Origin: CAZYQW01 sp964649825
GTDB lineage: Bacteria > Planctomycetota > B15-G4 > JADJEK01
Reading direction: 5' to 3'
DNA length: 64,000 nt
Assembly: GCA_964649825.1 (NCBI GenBank)
Contig: CAZYQW010000038.1
Span: 62,001 to 126,000 of the forward strand
Every line of letters starts with the position of its first letter. Position 1 is the first letter of the stretch. A program made the translations under genes and the position numbers. Of this stretch, positions 22,649 through 31,432 are shown piece after piece. The notes under the pieces are model-generated. The model ran no database searches. It saw nothing but the letters and a program-made list of their open reading frames with translations, and was not told where the DNA came from.

Positions 22649-25351
22649 CTACGGCTTGTCGCGCACTACCCGAACCTCGGACACCGTCACGTTCACCTTC
22701 TTGTTGCCGCCGGCCGTCACGAAGACGCCGCCGTCGACGGTGCGCTTCATCTTCTTCAGGCTGCCGCTCGCGACGTCCTTCGCGATCACCTGATCGCCCA
22801 GCTTGACGTCGAACAGCCCCTTGTCGTAGTTCGTCCGCTCGATCGTGAACCGGAACGGCTCGTTCTTGGTGATCGTGGCTCCCTCGAGCTCGACCCAGTC
22901 CTGCGAGACGCTGTTCGCGTCCTCCCGCACGAAGAGATGGACGGTGCCGTCGGGGAACCGCGCCACCGCGACCTCGCCCGCCGGAAGCTGGGTGCGGCCA
23001 GCCACCTTGTGGTGGACGAAGCGGAGCCCGACGGTCGCCTCGTTGTCGGCCGGGACCTCGAGCACCGCCTCGATCCGCACGAAGGTCGCGCCCTCCATCG
23101 AGCGCGTGAGCTCGGACATCTCGTCCGGGTCGGTGCGGCGCTGAAGGCCGGCGATCGTCAGCCCGTCGCCGGTCGCCTGGAACTGCGGACCGAACGGTTC
23201 CTTCACGTCCCACCCGTTCTTGATCTGGCGGCGATCGAACCGATCGATCCACTGCTCCTTGATGCGGTGATCCTCGATCCGGGCCTGGTTCGTGTCGGCG
23301 TAGACGTGGAACGGATCGCCCTCGGTGGCCGCCGCGCGAGCCTCGGCGAACTTCTCGACCGCGCTCTCGACGTCGCCGAGCCGATAGTCGCACCACGCGA
23401 TTCCGCACAAAGCGGCGGCGTTCGGGCTCTCCGCGTCGCCGATGCCGTCCACGAACGTCTCGCGCGCCGCACGCATCTGGTTCTGGCGCAGCAGCGACGC
23501 GCCGAGCAGCACGTAGATCTCACGATGCGATGGCTCGCGCCGCAGCGACTCCCGCAGGTAGAGCTCCGCCGCCTCCGGCTGATCGTCGAGGAGCTCGGAG
23601 GAGCCGAGCTCGTTCAGCACGTCGATGATCCTTCCGTCCTTGTGGAGCGCCTCGCGCAGCAACGACTTCGCGGTGTCGACGTCGCCTTGCCGTCGCGCCA
23701 CCCGCCCTTTGCGGTAGAGACCGAGCGCGCGCCCCGGGTGGAATTCGAGCGCCGTGTCGAACTCGAACATCGCCTGCTCGAGGTTGCCGAGCGACTCCTC
23801 GAGCGCCCCCAGCGCGAGCGTGGAGTCGAAGAACGTGAGCGGGTCGACGTCGGTCGCCTGCTGGAAGCGGGCCCTCGCCTGCTCGACGAGAAGCTCGTCG
23901 TCGGGGTCGGTCGCCATCGCGACGCCGAGGTTGTAGACCGCGTCGCGGTTGCGCGGGTCGATCTCGAGCGCCGCGCGCAGCTCGCGAATCGCGGATGACG
24001 TGTCGCCCGCCGCGAGATGGACGACGCCTTTCAAGTTGTAGGCGTCGGCGCTCTCGATCCCCATGCGCATCACCTGGTCGATGCGGGCGCTCGCCTCGGA
24101 GAGCTGGTTGCTCCGCAGGTACGCGCGCACCAGGTCGAGCCGGATCGCGATTCGCTCGGTCGCGTTGGCCGCCATTCCTTGCGCCTTGTCGAGCAACGGG
24201 ACCGCCTCCGCGGCGCGGTCTCGCTCGATGAGGAGGCGCCCCAGCGCGTGGAGCGCGTGGAGGTCGCTCGGGTTGTCCTTGACGGCCTTGCGCAGCACGT
24301 GCTCGGCGCGCTCCGAGAGGCCGAGCTCCGCCAAGCGTTCGGCCCGGCGCGTGTCGAGGCGCGAGCTCTTGACGCCGGCGGCGGCCGCGTCGTCGTACAC
24401 CTTGAGCTCGCCCTCGGTGTCGAACGCGCGCTCGCGGGCCTCGGCCAGCAGCTCCCACGCTTCGGTCTGCTGCTTGTTGTAGGAGAGCACCGAACGGATG
24501 AACCCCTCCGCCCCCTCGAGCGCGGTCTCGCGGTCCTCGTCCACCCAGCCGAGACAGTTGCGCGCCGCCTCGAGCTGCGATTGGAGGTTCGTGCCGGAAG
24601 GACTCACGCGCCGCCTCTCGAGCACGACGCGAGCATGGACGGTGTCCGCGAAGCCGAAGCCTTGCTCGAACACGCCGCCCCCCTCGAGGTCGCCACGCTG
24701 GAAGACGGCGGTCGCCGTCGCCTTCCCGGTCTTGGTGTTGACCTGCTGGAACTCGATCGCGGCCCCCGAGTCGTCGAGGAGCCCGAACTTGTCGTCGTTC
24801 CGAACGAACCCCCAGATCCGGTTCAGGCTCTTGCGCTTGATCCAGTCGTAGGTCTTCTCGAGAACGACGTCATCGGCGACGACGCCGTTCGAGCCGACGA
24901 TGTCAGCGCCGAAGTCGATGCCAGCGAACCGACCGGCGCCGCCCGCGCCCCCGCCGTTGGCCGGGTCTCCGCCGCCGCCCGATGGCGGCTCCACGTTCCG
25001 AACGACGTACGGAGGCTGGCGGTAGATCGCGAGATAGCGGGACTCGACGCCGGGGTCCGGCAGCAGGCCGACCGCACCGATCTCGGGAAGCGGCGGCGTC
25101 TCCAGCAGCAGAAGAGGGAGCGGGTTCCAGTCGCGCGGGGGCAGGAACGGGTCGCGCCCCGCTGGATCGAACGCCGGATCGGCGCCCGCGGGGAACTGGA
25201 TCTCCGGCACGAACGGGGCCGCCGGGGTCTCGGGCGCCTGGCTCGTCGGCACGCGGGTCTTCACGTAGCGGTCGGAGTGACGCAGGTACATCCATCCACC
25301 GGCGACCACGAGGGCCGCGAGGAAGAGTCCCTGCTCTCGGTTCATCTTCAT
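22649..25351 (-). CDS. Membrane-anchored TPR protein at the PilP position, with concanavalin-like tail
   Basis: The 900-residue protein has one amino transmembrane helix (about residues 7-23). A proline-rich stretch contains DPAGRDPFLPPRDW, a phrase typical of PilP/GspC-type periplasmic linkers. Residues 300-720 form about eleven TPR-like helix pairs (for example AYNLKGVVHLAAGDTSSAIR). The last 165 residues look like a concanavalin- or DUF1080-type beta domain (FRFTIERTNYDKGLFDVKLG ... VTVSEVRVVR). It follows the PilO-like gene with an ATGA overlap, where PilP would be expected, so it may link the inner-membrane platform to an outer structure. The ATG at 25351 is preceded by a G-rich ribosome site. 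Confidence 0.7.
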   Translation of the reverse strand: MKMNREQGLFLAALVVAGGWMYLRHSDRYVKTRVPTSQAPETPAAPFVPEIQFPAGADPAFDPAGRDPFLPPRDWNPLPLLLLETPPLPEIGAVGLLPDPGVESRYLAIYRQPPYVVRNVEPPSGGGGDPANGGGAGGAGRFAGIDFGADIVGSNGVVADDVVLEKTYDWIKRKSLNRIWGFVRNDDKFGLLDDSGAAIEFQQVNTKTGKATATAVFQRGDLEGGGVFEQGFGFADTVHARVVLERRRVSPSGTNLQSQLEAARNCLGWVDEDRETALEGAEGFIRSVLSYNKQQTEAWELLAEARERAFDTEGELKVYDDAAAAGVKSSRLDTRRAERLAELGLSERAEHVLRKAVKDNPSDLHALHALGRLLIERDRAAEAVPLLDKAQGMAANATERIAIRLDLVRAYLRSNQLSEASARIDQVMRMGIESADAYNLKGVVHLAAGDTSSAIRELRAALEIDPRNRDAVYNLGVAMATDPDDELLVEQARARFQQATDVDPLTFFDSTLALGALEESLGNLEQAMFEFDTALEFHPGRALGLYRKGRVARRQGDVDTAKSLLREALHKDGRIIDVLNELGSSELLDDQPEAAELYLRESLRREPSHREIYVLLGASLLRQNQMRAARETFVDGIGDAESPNAAALCGIAWCDYRLGDVESAVEKFAEARAAATEGDPFHVYADTNQARIEDHRIKEQWIDRFDRRQIKNGWDVKEPFGPQFQATGDGLTIAGLQRRTDPDEMSELTRSMEGATFVRIEAVLEVPADNEATVGLRFVHHKVAGRTQLPAGEVAVARFPDGTVHLFVREDANSVSQDWVELEGATITKNEPFRFTIERTNYDKGLFDVKLGDQVIAKDVASGSLKKMKRTVDGGVFVTAGGNKKVNVTVSEVRVVRDKP

Positions 25352-26124
25352 TTCGATCCCCCCGCGACCTCGACCTCGGAGTCGATCGTCAAGGCGGCGA
25401 CGGTGAGCTGAAGCGTCGTCAGGCCGAACGCGCGCTTCGTGTCGACCTCGATCTTGGCGTCCTCGATGGCGAGGAAGCGGCCATCGTTCCGCACCAGCCC
25501 TTTCACGAGCTCGGCCACGGACGCGGTGCTCCCCTCGACCTTGAAACGGACGCGCAGCGGGTCGATGAAGCTGTCCGACTTCTTCCGCCGGCCCTTGTTC
25601 TCGATGATCTCGATCTCGGGGATGGCGCGAACGCCGGCGATGATGCCCTCCTGGACGACTTGCTCGACCACGTTGAGCCCGCGCAGGCACCGTTGGATCG
25701 CCTCGCGGCCCGACGGCGTGAACTCGGGCAGACCAAGCGACTCCTCGATGAGGATGTTGCGCCGCCCCGCCGCCTCGACGAGCTCGTCGCGCGCGCGCGA
25801 GCGGATCTCGTTGTAGGTCAAGTCCGGGCTCCGGCCGCCCTTCGGCAGCAGGTATTCGTCCTCGGTCTCGAACTTCAGCCGCGCGTACAGGTGCTCGAGG
25901 CCCTCGTCCAACGCGGTGCAGGCGGTCTGGAGCTCGGTGAGCTGCCGCGACTTCGGTGCTTCGGCCTTGCGGATCTTCGCGCCGAGCGTGCGCACGTCCT
26001 GGCTGAGGCTCGCCGACCCCCAGACGGACCCGATGATCGCCTTCACGATCAGGACGAGGACGAAGCCGGCCCCGACCGAGAGGATGAACTTCTTGTTCCC
26101 CTGCCAGAGGTCATTCAGATCCAT
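25348..26124 (-). CDS. PilO-like inner-membrane platform protein
   Basis: The 258-residue protein has a short cytoplasmic start, one transmembrane helix (about residues 14-35), a coiled-coil region (45-85) and a carboxy alpha/beta domain. This is the layout of PilO/GspM. The closing strands FGLTTLQLTVAALTIDSEVEV fit the ferredoxin-like fold. Overall similarity is low, as is usual for PilO. It overlaps the PilM-PilN gene by 14 bases at its start and the next gene by four. PilO partners PilN in the periplasm, matching the gene order. Confidence 0.72.
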   Translation of the reverse strand: MDLNDLWQGNKKFILSVGAGFVLVLIVKAIIGSVWGSASLSQDVRTLGAKIRKAEAPKSRQLTELQTACTALDEGLEHLYARLKFETEDEYLLPKGGRSPDLTYNEIRSRARDELVEAAGRRNILIEESLGLPEFTPSGREAIQRCLRGLNVVEQVVQEGIIAGVRAIPEIEIIENKGRRKKSDSFIDPLRVRFKVEGSTASVAELVKGLVRNDGRFLAIEDAKIEVDTKRAFGLTTLQLTVAALTIDSEVEVAGGSK

Positions 26125-27808
26125 CGGTCGCCTCCTCGGCGTCGCCGGCCCCGCTGTCCTCGGACGCCGCGGGCGGAGCCTTCGAGAAGTTCATCGTGAC
26201 CGTCCATTCGAACGGCTTCTTCGGTCCGGCCGGCGACGTGCGCGTCTTCGGCGTCCGCGACAGCAGCGGATCCTGCGCGACGTCCTGCGCGAAGCGGTTG
26301 AAGAGCGCTTCCAGCCCTTCGGCGCCCTCGCGACCTTCGCCGCGGACGACCACGACCGGCTTCGCGTCCCCCAGGATCCCGAGGTCCGGGTCCTTCGCGC
26401 GCTGGATCTCGATGCCGGTCGCGTAGAGGTCTTCGGGCAGGTATCGCTGGACCAGCGTCAGCGTCCGCTCCAGCCCGAGCCCGGCCACGAGGCGCTCCTC
26501 GAGGAGTTCGAGCTTGCCCGCCTTCTCGATCCTCTCGACCTTCAGCGCGCTGAACCGATCCGCGTCGCGCGTTCGCTTCTTCGTCTCCGAACGGAAGGCC
26601 GCGCTGTCGGCCGCCGCCGCGGCGTGGTCGGCGCGGCTCTGCCACGCGTCATGCAGAAGCAGCACGAGGGCGAGCACGCCGGCGAGCGCCGCGAAGACGG
26701 TACGTTCCTGGAAGCGCTTGGCCTTCCGGACCGACTCCGGCAGGATCTCGATCGAGTAGACGTCGTCGTAGACGCCTTGGAGCGCGAGTCCCAACGCCAC
26801 CACCGAAGCGAGCCGCGCTCCCTCGTCGAGGTCGTCCTGGACCGAGGACACGTCGACCGCCTCGAACGGGTCGAACCGTTCGACCGGCACGTTCAGGTTC
26901 GACGCCAGGTAGCGATCGAGCCCCTTCAGCCGGGCCCCGCCCCCGCTCAGCAGGACGCGATCCAGGTGCAGGTCGCTGACGCCCGTCTGCGAGCGGGCGA
27001 ACAGCACCGAAGACTGGACCATCGAGAAGAGCTGGCCCGTCGCCCCCGAGAGGGCCCGCGCGACCTTCTCCTCCTGGCTGGTCCGGCGGGATTGTTGATC
27101 GAACGGTGCGACGTCGGCCATCTCCTCCTTCAATCGACGCGCCTTGTCGGCGCTCACGTTGAAGGACGCGACCAGCGCGTCGTCGAACAGCTCGCCGCCG
27201 CCCGAGAGGTTGCGCGCGAACAGGATGTCGCCGTCCTTCGCGAGCGCCATGTCGGTGCTGCGGGCGCCGATGTTGACGAGGAGCGTCGTCCCCTCCTCAC
27301 CCACGAGCTTGCGGAACGCGTTGTAGAGCGCGATCGAGTTCGGCGTGAACGCTCCGGGCTTGAGACCGGCTCGCTCGAGCACCCGCATGTGGTGGTCCAG
27401 GACGCCCTGCTTGGCGAGGGCGAGGAGCACGGTGTCGTCGGACGACAGGTCGGACGTGACTGGAATCAGGTTGAAGTCGGCCGAGAGCGCGTCGCCCGAC
27501 TGATCCGTCATCTCCTGGATCTCGAACTCCATCAGTTGACGGAGCTGCCAGTCCGGGACGGGCGGGACCTGACTGTAGCGGATGACGACGTCGCGACCCG
27601 TGAGGCCGCAGTTCACCTGGCCCTTGACGTTCGCGGCGGCGAGCGCGCGTTTCAGGAGCGATCCCACTTCGTCCGCGTCGTCGGATGTCCCGCGCGGGAG
27701 CGGGACCAGGACGACCTGCTGGACGTGGAACGCGCCTTTCTTCTCCGCACCGACGACGACGCGAACGCCGTCCGTGCCGATGTCGACGCCGATTCCGGTA
27801 CGGGCCAT
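26111..27808 (-). CDS. PilM-PilN fusion protein of the pilus assembly platform
   Basis: Residues 5-345 are an actin-like PilM domain: phosphate-1 motif GVDIGTDGVRVVV, TTLLVNIGARSTDMAL near 174-189, and an adenosine motif DRVLLSGGGARLKGLDRYL near 283-301. After a linker, residues 371-387 form a transmembrane helix, followed by a coiled coil and an alpha/beta domain as in PilN. Normally these are two proteins that bind each other; here they are one 565-residue chain. It should be the cytoplasmic and membrane core of the assembly platform. The ATG at 27808 shares a base with the preceding stop (TGATG). Confidence 0.82.
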   Translation of the reverse strand: MARTGIGVDIGTDGVRVVVGAEKKGAFHVQQVVLVPLPRGTSDDADEVGSLLKRALAAANVKGQVNCGLTGRDVVIRYSQVPPVPDWQLRQLMEFEIQEMTDQSGDALSADFNLIPVTSDLSSDDTVLLALAKQGVLDHHMRVLERAGLKPGAFTPNSIALYNAFRKLVGEEGTTLLVNIGARSTDMALAKDGDILFARNLSGGGELFDDALVASFNVSADKARRLKEEMADVAPFDQQSRRTSQEEKVARALSGATGQLFSMVQSSVLFARSQTGVSDLHLDRVLLSGGGARLKGLDRYLASNLNVPVERFDPFEAVDVSSVQDDLDEGARLASVVALGLALQGVYDDVYSIEILPESVRKAKRFQERTVFAALAGVLALVLLLHDAWQSRADHAAAAADSAAFRSETKKRTRDADRFSALKVERIEKAGKLELLEERLVAGLGLERTLTLVQRYLPEDLYATGIEIQRAKDPDLGILGDAKPVVVVRGEGREGAEGLEALFNRFAQDVAQDPLLSRTPKTRTSPAGPKKPFEWTVTMNFSKAPPAASEDSGAGDAEEATDGSE

Positions 27809-30243
27809 CAAGAGTCTCCCAATCGGTTGGTCGCGCGCTGCGCCGCGTCGGAGTCCGGGAATCGTTGGGTGATGTCGGCGGCGATCTCCTGCGCCGTCCG
27901 CGTGTTTCCGAGCGCGAGCTCGGTCTCCAGTCGGTTCAGGAGGAGCGCGGCCTCGCGTTCCCGCGCGGACTTCACGAGCTGGAGGCGTTTCTTCGCGAGC
28001 TCGGCTTCGTGCGCTCGAAACCGCCCCTCGGACGGCGTGCCCGCGAACGCCTCGGCGGCGCCGCGAGCCTCGGCCTCGACTTCGACGTAAGCGTCGGGAC
28101 TCGCGAGGAACTCGGCGCGCGCGATCGACTGTACCAGGTCGATCTCGCGCTGGTCGCGCCTGCGCAGGATCTCCTGCGTGCGCGACTCGGCGTCGGCCAG
28201 GATCGCCTCGTCGAACGGGAACTCGTTCCGGATCCGCTCGAGGATCGAGAGCGCGGTGCCGAGCTTCTGATCCCGTTCGGCCTGCCGTGCGTCACGCAGC
28301 AGCTCCGCCGCGTTCGTCTTCTCCTCGACGAAGTCGGCCTGGATCGCCAACGTGAGCCGTCCCGCCGCGACCGCGGGCGCCACCTCGAGTCGGAACAGGT
28401 CCCCCTCCCGTGTACCGACGATCCGCACCGTCGAGTCGAACGTCGCGCGCATCCGCGTGCCGGCGCGGCCGAGCACGAGACCGGTCACGTCGTCCGCCTC
28501 GAACGATTCGAGGAACGGCTCGAGCGTCTGTTGTCGCATCACGCCGACCGCGTCGTCGGTGATCGCGGGCAGGAGCACGATCGGCAGCCGGACGCCGGCC
28601 AGGCCGGACGCATTCTTCCAATCGAAACGCCAGGTGACGGAGCGAGCGTCGTTGGTGAGGGCCGAGGCATAGACCAGGGAGCCGCCGCTCGGGAGGCGGA
28701 TCGAGTCGTCCTTGAGATGTCGGGACGCGCTCGCGACCGGGAGCTGTCGCGACTCGCTCGCGACCGGCGCTCCGCCGGGCTCCTCGTTCGCATCGTCCGG
28801 CTCGCCCGTCGACTGCGCGACGAAGATCGGCGCCTCGACGTGGAGAAGGTCGTCGTCGCCGCGGCGCACGAGGAGGTCCTCGCCGGCCCGCTCGAACTCG
28901 AACTGGTTCACCACCTTCACGTCGGGACGGGCCACGCCATGGTCGATCACGCTCAGGTCGTCGAACGCCACGCGGCCGCGCGGCCCGGTCGCGATGACCG
29001 AAAGGGCCAGGTTCGTGGCTCCCGACGGGGCCACCACGTCGGCCGCGACCTCCTGCCACTCTTCGCGCTCCGAGCCACCGACCGGCATCGCGATCGCGTA
29101 CGACGGGTCGTCCCCGTTCGTGAAGACGGCGGCGAGCGTGCCCACCGCGCCGTCCGACGCGCGCACGTAGCCCGAGATGTGGTACTTCCGCGCGCTGACG
29201 CGGATCGGCGCACGCATCGTCGCCACGGACGTGTCGCCCGACACGCGCGCGACGTACGCGCTCGGCCCGGAGTGCGCCTGACCGGTGACGACGTCGAAGC
29301 CGCCTCCCCCTCCCGTCGACGTCCATTGCGCGGAGGGGTTCGGGTCGTCGTCGTGCTCCTCGAAAGACCACCGGTTGCCGAGCATGTTGCCGGCCGCGGG
29401 CGGCGGAGCCTGGGCCACGGTCGACTTCTCCTGGACGCTCCAATAGAACCAGCCGGCGGCGCCGAGCGCGACCAGCAGCAGGACGAGGCCGATCGCGGCC
29501 ATCGGGCTCCGCGGGGCGGTCTTGGTCATGTCATGCACGACCTTGACCGTCGGAATGCTCACCATCGTCTGGCTGGGATCGAAGCCTCCGCCGGTCTCGA
29601 GCGATGGCGGCGCGCGCTTCGTGTCGGCGAGCACGAACTCGCTGTCGCCGACGACGACCCGGTCCCCGTGGTCGAGCACGATCTCATCGATCCGCTTGCC
29701 CTCCAGGAACGTGCCGTTGGTCGAGCCGAGGTCGCGCAGGATCGGGCGGCCCTCTTCGATGACGACCTCGCAGTGCACCCCAGAAATCTTGGCATCCTTG
29801 AGCGTCACGGTGTTGTTGGCGCGGCGCCCCAGGGTGACCCGTCCGCCAACGATCCGGACGCGCTCACCGGCGCGCTCGCCCCGCGCGAACACGATCTCGT
29901 AGGGGGCGGCTGCTTCTCCGGCCGGCTCCTCGAGCGAGATCTCGTCGCCCGGCTCCCCGCTTTTCGAGGGAACGAACCGCAGGGTCGAGCCGCCGACGCG
30001 GATCTCGTCGCCGTCGTCGAGCCGGACCCGGTCGATCCGCTCGTCGTTGCGGAACGTCCCGTTTGCGGACTTCAGGTCCTCGAGAACGTAGCCGTCCCCG
30101 TCTCGGGTGATCCGACAATGGCGCCGGGACGATCCGGCGTCGTCGAGTGCGATCTCGTTGGACTCGTCCCGGCCGATGCGGCAAACGTCGGACAACACGA
30201 ATTCATGCGACGTTCCGCCGCTTTCCACGATCAACTTGGCCAT
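27808..30243 (-). CDS. Double-FHA membrane protein with extracytoplasmic jelly-roll-like domain
   Basis: The 811-residue protein opens the pseudopilin operon. Two FHA domains lie at about residues 2-92 (CRIGRDESNEIAL, SSRRH, NGT) and 117-207 (VTLGRRANNTVTL, SGVH, STNGT), both with the residues that bind phosphothreonine. One transmembrane helix follows at 248-268. The outer part begins with a domain at about 285-440 that looks like a CBM4/9- or CBM22-type carbohydrate module (NRWSFEEHDDDPNPSAQWTS ... VAFDDLSVIDHG). A beta-rich middle and a helical carboxy part at about 690-811 complete it. It could link kinase signalling to the pseudopilus. The ATG at 30243 lies 39 bases after a good sigma-70 promoter. 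Confidence 0.75.
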   Translation of the reverse strand: MAKLIVESGGTSHEFVLSDVCRIGRDESNEIALDDAGSSRRHCRITRDGDGYVLEDLKSANGTFRNDERIDRVRLDDGDEIRVGGSTLRFVPSKSGEPGDEISLEEPAGEAAAPYEIVFARGERAGERVRIVGGRVTLGRRANNTVTLKDAKISGVHCEVVIEEGRPILRDLGSTNGTFLEGKRIDEIVLDHGDRVVVGDSEFVLADTKRAPPSLETGGGFDPSQTMVSIPTVKVVHDMTKTAPRSPMAAIGLVLLLVALGAAGWFYWSVQEKSTVAQAPPPAAGNMLGNRWSFEEHDDDPNPSAQWTSTGGGGGFDVVTGQAHSGPSAYVARVSGDTSVATMRAPIRVSARKYHISGYVRASDGAVGTLAAVFTNGDDPSYAIAMPVGGSEREEWQEVAADVVAPSGATNLALSVIATGPRGRVAFDDLSVIDHGVARPDVKVVNQFEFERAGEDLLVRRGDDDLLHVEAPIFVAQSTGEPDDANEEPGGAPVASESRQLPVASASRHLKDDSIRLPSGGSLVYASALTNDARSVTWRFDWKNASGLAGVRLPIVLLPAITDDAVGVMRQQTLEPFLESFEADDVTGLVLGRAGTRMRATFDSTVRIVGTREGDLFRLEVAPAVAAGRLTLAIQADFVEEKTNAAELLRDARQAERDQKLGTALSILERIRNEFPFDEAILADAESRTQEILRRRDQREIDLVQSIARAEFLASPDAYVEVEAEARGAAEAFAGTPSEGRFRAHEAELAKKRLQLVKSAREREAALLLNRLETELALGNTRTAQEIAADITQRFPDSDAAQRATNRLGDS

Positions 30244-30281
30244 ACAACCCGGTTCAGGTCGGTTGGGAGGACGAAGAGCTC

Positions 30282-30310
30282 TTTGTACCACCCTGGCGGG
30301 CGATACTCAA
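30282..30310 (-). promoter_or_regulatory. Sigma-70-type promoter of the 13-gene pseudopilin operon
   Basis: On the minus strand TTGAGT (30310-30305) and TACAAA (30287-30282) are separated by exactly 17 bases. Each hexamer matches four of six consensus positions. The -10 ends 38 bases before the FHA gene ATG at 30243, a suitable distance. Confidence 0.5.
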
Positions 30311-30400
30311 CGTGTTCGGCGAGGCGTCCAGCGGACGCAAACTGTTAGCCGGACCGCACGCGCGAGTAACGCGGCCGCGGCAAATCGCGGTCGCGCGCGC

Positions 30401-31270
30401 TCAGCCTCCTTCCTCGTCGCCCGTACCTTCCACGGCCGGCGTCGGTTCGTCGAGCAGGAGGGCGCCGGCGGTGCGGAACTCCTGCACGAGCGTCGCTTCG
30501 ATCCGCGTCCCGGCCTCCTTCGAGATCGCCCCGCGCGCGGCGAACCCGCGGAGGATGACGAGGTAGTCCTGAAGGAGATCGGTCCGCCACGTGCCGAGCG
30601 CCGCGGGCAGCGCCTGCCGATGCGGCAGCCCTCCGCCCGTGATGCCGAACGAGATCACGAGCAGGACGGCGATCCCGACCATGATCATCGCGTTGATGCC
30701 GCGCACGCGATCGCCGCTCCTGCGATTTCGCGCGACGATGTACGCGATCGCGAGGAAGACGATCACTCCGCCGGAGAAGAGCAGCAGCGCATCCAACCAC
30801 GCGCGGCCGAACACGCGCCCGAGGTCGTGACGCAACCCGAGCGAAGACAAGTAGATGCCCTGATCCACCTCGCGCGAGAAGCGACGCCGCGCCGAACGGT
30901 CGCGGGCAACCGGCGACGCGTCGAACGCCTCGGCCGGAACGTCTCGCCGATTCTCGTAGAGGAACGGGATCCCCTGGATCGTTCGAATCCCCGGGCTCCG
31001 CTCCAGGAATCGAACGGCCGGCGCGAACTCCGCGGCGAGCAGCGCCTGGCGCAGGCCGGGAACGACCTCGATTCCTTCCTCGGTCGTGGGATAGCGCCCC
31101 GTCTTCTCGTTGAACTCGCGCAGCCGCGACGCGATCAGGTCGAGCTGGCTCTGCTGGAAACGGACGACCGACCGATGCTGACGCCGCTCGGGACCCCACG
31201 TGTGGTCGACGATCACACCGGTCGCGAACAGCAACGAGATGATGATCAGCAGGACGTCGAGCGGCTTCAC
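30401..31270 (-). CDS. Membrane protein with GspG-tail-like segment
   Basis: The 289-residue protein has a hydrophobic amino helix (LLIIISLLFATGVIV). Then comes RLREFNEKTGRYPTTEEGIE, which resembles the start of the globular part of GspG (L-x-x-Y/F-x-x-x-x-G-x-Y-P-T). Two further transmembrane helices lie at about 161-180 and 191-212, followed by a soluble helical tail. It is not a normal pseudopilin: there is no prepilin cleavage signal. I do not recognise the whole protein. The GTG at 31270 is chosen because TGGAG lies eight bases upstream; a TTG at 31282 is also possible. It ends 157 bases before the pseudopilin operon and may be associated with it. Confidence 0.6.
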   Translation of the reverse strand: MKPLDVLLIIISLLFATGVIVDHTWGPERRQHRSVVRFQQSQLDLIASRLREFNEKTGRYPTTEEGIEVVPGLRQALLAAEFAPAVRFLERSPGIRTIQGIPFLYENRRDVPAEAFDASPVARDRSARRRFSREVDQGIYLSSLGLRHDLGRVFGRAWLDALLLFSGGVIVFLAIAYIVARNRRSGDRVRGINAMIMVGIAVLLVISFGITGGGLPHRQALPAALGTWRTDLLQDYLVILRGFAARGAISKEAGTRIEATLVQEFRTAGALLLDEPTPAVEGTGDEEGG

Positions 31271-31432
31271 CGACGGCTCCAAACGGTCACGAAACCCCGC
31301 CGTATCGGACGGCCCGATCGCTCGGAACCGCCGCTGGAACGACGAACTCCGTGGGCTTACAGTGCCGTCTCCGGCTCGCTGGAGACCGGGGGGTGGTTCG
31401 AAGCAGAGATCTTAGAGAGGAATGAAGCGCGA

